The notes under the pieces were generated by a model. It saw nothing but the letters and a program-made list of their open reading frames with translations. It was not told the origin of the DNA and did no database searches. From Candidatus Hydrogenedentota bacterium (lineage in GTDB: Bacteria; Hydrogenedentota; Hydrogenedentia; Hydrogenedentales; CAITNO01): 64,000 bases of DNA. The DNA is taken from the NCBI GenBank assembly GCA_012730105.1, contig JAAYBJ010000134.1, forward strand, positions 1-64,000, in the 5' to 3' direction. Shown piece after piece: positions 60,283 to 64,000 of the stretch. The translations under genes were made by a program, and so were the position numbers. Every line of letters starts with the position of its first letter. Within the stretch, counting starts at the first letter, position 1.

Positions 60283-62280
60283 TTACCCCTTCGGCTCCAG
60301 CACGATAAACGTGGGCAGTCCCATTACCTTGAAATACTCCACCACATCCTTCGCGGGCGCTTCGGTTAATTCCTCCGCCTGGTATTTTATTTTAACGTGG
60401 TTCTCGAGGCGCTCCAGCACCTCCGCATCCTTGAGGACGGTCTTGTCCATGGCCAGGCAGTTCTTGCACCAGGTGGCCCAGAAATCGATGATGACAGGGC
60501 GCCCTTCCTCCAGAGCCTGCGCCATTCCCTCCTCAAGCGAGGCAGTCCAGACACCGTCTGTTTCGACAATCGCGTTTTTCGGCACCGCCAGGTAACCATA
60601 ATACGCGGCAAAGCCAAGAATGAAAACACCGAAAGCCTGTTTGACGCGGACCATCCATTTCCCGGGCTTGGGCAGAAAGGACAGACCTGCGCCGAGGAAG
60701 GGCCAGGGCAGGGCCATGCCCGCGCCGAGCCCGAAGGGCAACGCGAGAGCGAACACGTTGCCTTGGCTGTACAGGTCCTGCGCCTGGAGAATTGTGTAGA
60801 TGACCACCGGCGCCACACATGCCCCGGCCAGCAGGGCCGACACGGCGCCCATGCCGAGGGCCACCAGGAAATGGCCGCCTCCCCCGCTCTTAAAGCCCAG
60901 GCGGGATTGGAACCTGGAAAAATCGATCTGGATGATGTCGAACATGGCCAAAGCCAGGAGCACAAACAGCGCCGCAATGACGGCATTGAACCAGGCGGTG
61001 GAATTCAGCGCACCAAAGGCCGTGGAGAGGCCCAGCACCACCACCAGTCCCAGCGCGCCATAAACCAGCGCAATGCCCAGGCCGTAGGCGCCGCCGAGCG
61101 CGAAGCCGCGGCTCCGTGAACCCGCCTGCGCGCCCGCGCCGATGATGGCAATGTTTATGGGGATCAACGGCAGCACGCAGGGGGTCAGGTTCAGCAACAG
61201 TCCGCCGCCCAGCACCACCAGGATCATCCACCACCAGCCTTGTCCGCCAGCGGCGGTGGCCGGTGACCCGCCTGAGGCGCTCGTCTCCAGGAAATCCAGA
61301 AATCCCTGCTTCTGCGAAAACCCGGCAAGCGTGCCGGTTACCTCGAATTGATCCGCCAGCGCGCGCCAGGGTTGCCCTTCGTCCACGATCGCCGCTTCAG
61401 GCTGTTCGGGTTCAGGCATCGGCGCCGCCGCCGTCTCCGGCGCCGGAACGGCTGCGGCTTCGGGTTCCACCGGCGCTTGTTCCGGCGTGACCGAGGCTGT
61501 AATCTGTGCCGGTTCCGGTTGCGGCGCGGCCGCAGCGTCGGGAAGCAGGGGTTCGGATTCTGGTGCGGCCACCGCGTCGGGCTGCGCCGCTTCAGGTTCC
61601 GGGGCGGCAACGGCTTCGGGTTCCTGCAATATCGGCGCCGGTGCAACGGGGACTTCGGGTTCTTCGGGTTCCGGTTCGGGAGGTGGAGAGGCGGCGGCTA
61701 CAACTTCCAGTTCCTGTTCCGGCAACTGGTCCCAGGCGGCGGAGGCGAACCAGGCCGGCGCCGTGGAGTTTAAAGCCGTCCCGGCCGCGGACACTTTTGC
61801 GGGAATCTCGATATTCATGTCCTTTGGCGGGGCGCACATCTTGTCGTTGCAGGCCTGGTAACGAAACGTGCCCTTCAGCATGTAGTCGCCGGGCGCGATG
61901 GTTTCATCCGCGCGAGCGGCAAAACCAAGGACAACCTTGCCTTCATATACGGCCATGGGGTCGGGCGAAAAGCCGAATTTGGCCACCTTGTGTTCCGGAT
62001 AGGCCACGGCAAGGAGGGAAAAGCCGGGTTGCGCTTCCAGGGTCAGTTCCGTTGCAATCAGATATTCGTCCAGGGGCTTGTTGGAATTGATATGCCAACC
62101 CTCGCCCACGGATATCTGCAACGCTCCCTTGAAGGCGCTGCCCGCGTGGATAGTGTCGGTTTCCACGGCAGCCTCGTAGTCGACCTTCGGGCCCGCCATG
62201 CCGAAATTCATTTGCGCACGCGCCGCGCCCGCGCATAGTAGAACTGTCATAATGAATAGTAGTTTTGCCGCACGATGCAT
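60283..62280 (-). CDS. dsbD: thiol:disulfide interchange protein DsbD, truncated in the C-terminal domain
   Basis: 665 aa with a strong GAGGAGG site. Signal peptide, alpha domain with the redox pair in CNDKMC, a long Pro/Glu/Ala-rich linker (about 195-305), a membrane domain with LTPCVLPLIPI and GACVAPVVI (the two transmembrane Cys), and a thioredoxin-like domain with WCKNC (605-608). The chain stops right after LPTFIVLEPKG, about 25-30 residues short of the end of a normal thioredoxin fold (the last strand and helix). It may still work with loss of stability, or this may be an assembly or real nonsense change. It carries electrons across the inner membrane to periplasmic disulfide proteins. 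Confidence 0.85.
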   Translation of the reverse strand: MHRAAKLLFIMTVLLCAGAARAQMNFGMAGPKVDYEAAVETDTIHAGSAFKGALQISVGEGWHINSNKPLDEYLIATELTLEAQPGFSLLAVAYPEHKVAKFGFSPDPMAVYEGKVVLGFAARADETIAPGDYMLKGTFRYQACNDKMCAPPKDMNIEIPAKVSAAGTALNSTAPAWFASAAWDQLPEQELEVVAAASPPPEPEPEEPEVPVAPAPILQEPEAVAAPEPEAAQPDAVAAPESEPLLPDAAAAPQPEPAQITASVTPEQAPVEPEAAAVPAPETAAAPMPEPEQPEAAIVDEGQPWRALADQFEVTGTLAGFSQKQGFLDFLETSASGGSPATAAGGQGWWWMILVVLGGGLLLNLTPCVLPLIPINIAIIGAGAQAGSRSRGFALGGAYGLGIALVYGALGLVVVLGLSTAFGALNSTAWFNAVIAALFVLLALAMFDIIQIDFSRFQSRLGFKSGGGGHFLVALGMGAVSALLAGACVAPVVIYTILQAQDLYSQGNVFALALPFGLGAGMALPWPFLGAGLSFLPKPGKWMVRVKQAFGVFILGFAAYYGYLAVPKNAIVETDGVWTASLEEGMAQALEEGRPVIIDFWATWCKNCLAMDKTVLKDAEVLERLENHVKIKYQAEELTEAPAKDVVEYFKVMGLPTFIVLEPKG

Positions 62281-62316
62281 ATATCATCCTCCTCAAAGTA
62301 AAGAGTTGCTTTTAAG

Positions 62317-64000
62317 TTATAACACTTCCAGCGCGGCACGGCATTTCCGGACATGCTCATCTTGTGCGGGCGTTACGGTCACAAAGGGAAGAGGTGGATC
62401 ATCACTGGAACGCTGGGCGGCGCCGGTCGTAAACGCCTCCCGGGCTTCCGGGATCCTTTCAAGGGCCTGCAATGTTTTCCCGATCCAGTAGTGTGTCTCC
62501 GCATTGGTAACCACATAAGGCCGCCCGACTTCCAGGTTTTCCGGATAGGTCAGTGCGCGCTCGAAGTCCTGGAGGGCGGCCGCCATGTCGTTCGCTTCAA
62601 AAGACCGCTTGCCCCGGGCCATCAAGGAGGTCACAAAGATATCGCGCGGCGTTGTTTGCCCTTCCCAGTTGGAAAAGCGGGCCGTTTCCAGCAGGGCGAT
62701 ACAGTCGTCATACCGACTTTCTTCCACATAGGCCTGGGCCAGCCAGAGGCAGACATCGTAGCGCACATCCGGCGTTTCCGGCATGGATTCCACCAGCGTG
62801 ATGGCTTCGGCGCGTTTACCCTGTTTTTCCAGCACTTGCGCCTGATCCCGGTAAAGCACCTGGTCTTCAGGCCGCGCGGCCAGGGCCTTGCGCAGGCAGT
62901 CTTCCGCCTCGCCCAGCCTTTCACGTTTCTTCCAGGCGTCCAGGGCCAGCAGGCGCCACGCAATACCAAGGGACGCGTCTTTCTCCACTGCGGCGCGCCA
63001 CTGTGTCACGGCGTCATCCAAACGCCCGAAGTGGGCGTACAACGTGCCGAGCAGCAGGTTGAACCTGCCGGTCTCCGGCAGAGCGGCTACGGCATATTCG
63101 AATATGGGAATGTCTTCCGGGCGCGCAGGCAGGGCGTCGTCTTTTAGCACGGTTGCCGCCTGCCCCAAGTGTTCCAGGGCGGCTGCTTCATTGGACAGGC
63201 AGTGATGGTACCATGCGGTATAGGCGCGCGAAACAGGGCCGTCCATGCCCTGGTGCAGACCCGCCTCCAGCATTGGCGCCGCCTGTTTGTATAAGCCCAG
63301 ATCAAACAGGAAGCAGGCTGTCTCCTGCAGGGTAAACTCTGTTTCCCCACAGTCGTTGTCAACGTTTTTAACATAGGCGTCGCACGCCCCTGCCGCAAGG
63401 GCGTTCAGCGCGCCCAGGGTGAAGTCAGCCGGGTCCTGTTTTATTGCTTCCTCCGCCAGCCGGGTTACTTCAGCCGTATCGCCCAAAGCCAGCAGCGCCG
63501 CCAGTTTCCCATTGCGTGCCGCCGCATCGAAACCATTGCCCTGTTCCGCCAGTTTAAACAGGCGCAATGCCTCCTGATAATTGCCCGTCAGCATTTCGAT
63601 ACGCCCGGCCAGGTAGAAGCCACGGGCGTCCTTGTCAGGAGTGAATGCTGCCTTGTATGACGATTTCTTCGCCGCCGTCAAGTCTCCCAGTTGAATCTCC
63701 GCCACACCGAGTGCATACCACCCGTCGGCATTTCCCGGATCCCGTTGCACGGCTTTTACGGCATAGTCACGCGCGCCCGCCCAGTCGGCGCGCTGTAACG
63801 CCAGGGCGGCAAGGCCGCAGAGGGCGGGTGCATGAAGCGGGTCCTCCACCAGTACGGCAAGATAGGCATCGCGCGCCTTGTCCGGTTCGGTCTGGCTGTG
63901 GAGAAGGGAAGCCTTGGCATACAGTTCATCCGCCGTGGGTTTGCCATCCTCCCGCGCCGGATGTTCCGCCAGGTCCGGCGGCTCCACAACGGGGATATCC
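62317..64000 (-). CDS. TPR-repeat protein, 5' end beyond the window
   Basis: At least 560 residues; the frame is still open at the right edge, so the true start is outside and residues before position 1 here are missing. Repeats of about 34 residues with the W-L-G-Y-A-P-like TPR pattern are visible, for example ADGWYALGVAEIQLGDLTAA and AEAITLVESMPETPDVRYDV. TPR arrays mediate protein-protein contacts. It lies 36 nt ahead of dsbD in the same unit. No enzymatic motif. Confidence 0.75.
   Translation of the reverse strand, partial: DIPVVEPPDLAEHPAREDGKPTADELYAKASLLHSQTEPDKARDAYLAVLVEDPLHAPALCGLAALALQRADWAGARDYAVKAVQRDPGNADGWYALGVAEIQLGDLTAAKKSSYKAAFTPDKDARGFYLAGRIEMLTGNYQEALRLFKLAEQGNGFDAAARNGKLAALLALGDTAEVTRLAEEAIKQDPADFTLGALNALAAGACDAYVKNVDNDCGETEFTLQETACFLFDLGLYKQAAPMLEAGLHQGMDGPVSRAYTAWYHHCLSNEAAALEHLGQAATVLKDDALPARPEDIPIFEYAVAALPETGRFNLLLGTLYAHFGRLDDAVTQWRAAVEKDASLGIAWRLLALDAWKKRERLGEAEDCLRKALAARPEDQVLYRDQAQVLEKQGKRAEAITLVESMPETPDVRYDVCLWLAQAYVEESRYDDCIALLETARFSNWEGQTTPRDIFVTSLMARGKRSFEANDMAAALQDFERALTYPENLEVGRPYVVTNAETHYWIGKTLQALERIPEAREAFTTGAAQRSSDDPPLPFVTVTPAQDEHVRKCRAALEVL

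Noticed and set aside
1-64000. tRNA, rRNA, phage or insertion-sequence genes
   Set aside because: I looked for typical motifs (T-loop words, transposase DDE/HTH frames, integrase) and saw none, but a covariance-model scan could still find a small RNA.

Overview
The window is a GC-rich, densely coding piece of bacterial chromosome with no rRNA, tRNA, phage, insertion sequence or CRISPR array that I could see. The best guess for its source is an uncultured Gram-negative of the Planctomycetes/Lentisphaerae/Hydrogenedentota type. The reasons are Glu-Gly-Glu-Pro-Pro linkers in a giant surface protein, a Tat-exported Gfo/Idh/MocA dehydrogenase next to HEAT-repeat and FG-GAP/VCBS proteins, an LptF/LptG permease pair and lipoprotein signals (an outer membrane), a fused CoA-transferase, and gaps filled with many different palindromic repeats. 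The taxonomic call is inference from style, not from a marker gene.

Layout. 1-833: non-coding, with nested inverted repeats. 873-6086: giant secreted SGNH hydrolase with Gly-rich and Ig-like regions. 6425-8268: NDP-sugar epimerase and family 2 glycosyltransferase, translationally coupled. 8526-9227: DNA glycosylase of the endonuclease III superfamily. 9429-11720: MltD-type lytic transglycosylase with five LysM repeats behind a strong promoter and a structured leader. 12198-20101: Tat dehydrogenase, HEAT protein, VCBS protein, RhaT-like symporter and sodium:solute symporter, probably a sugar uptake and oxidation locus. 20440-27835 (minus strand): glycerophosphodiesterase, di-heme protein, scramblase/Tubby-like protein and an unusual GH38 protein. 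28220-32532: membrane-anchored protein with a pseudopilin-like C-terminus, dual-specificity phosphatase, and two GNAT-fold proteins, the first FeeM-like. 32640-39887: mutL-miaA, a sugar isomerase-like TIM barrel, pfkA, lptF-lptG. 40057-46659: coiled-coil membrane protein, M4 metalloprotease, bifunctional nuclease. 46766-52738: CoA-transferase, lipoprotein glycerophosphodiesterase, a secreted protein made of six 24-residue repeats, EEP hydrolase, Cys/Met-metabolism PLP enzyme. 52747-55975: a phage-shock (Psp) locus, pspA-pspC-pspB-pspC, with a near-perfect sigma-54 promoter and a divergent pspF. 55982-57288: SGNH hydrolase and a VapBC module with a visible operator. 57398-64000 (minus strand): an apparent operon of TPR protein, DsbD, cardiolipin synthase and FAD oxidoreductase; the TPR gene runs off the right edge.

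Taken together, the genes centre on the cell envelope and on carbohydrate scavenging: peptidoglycan remodelling (MltD), LPS export (LptFG), membrane-stress defence (Psp), cardiolipin, disulfide control (DsbD), secreted hydrolases and sugar transporters. The items I consider most worth following are the sigma-54 Psp locus, the 24-residue-repeat secreted protein, the structured leader before mltD, the GH38 protein lacking the usual nucleophile, the FeeM-like/GNAT pair, and the unusually rich set of intergenic palindromic repeats.
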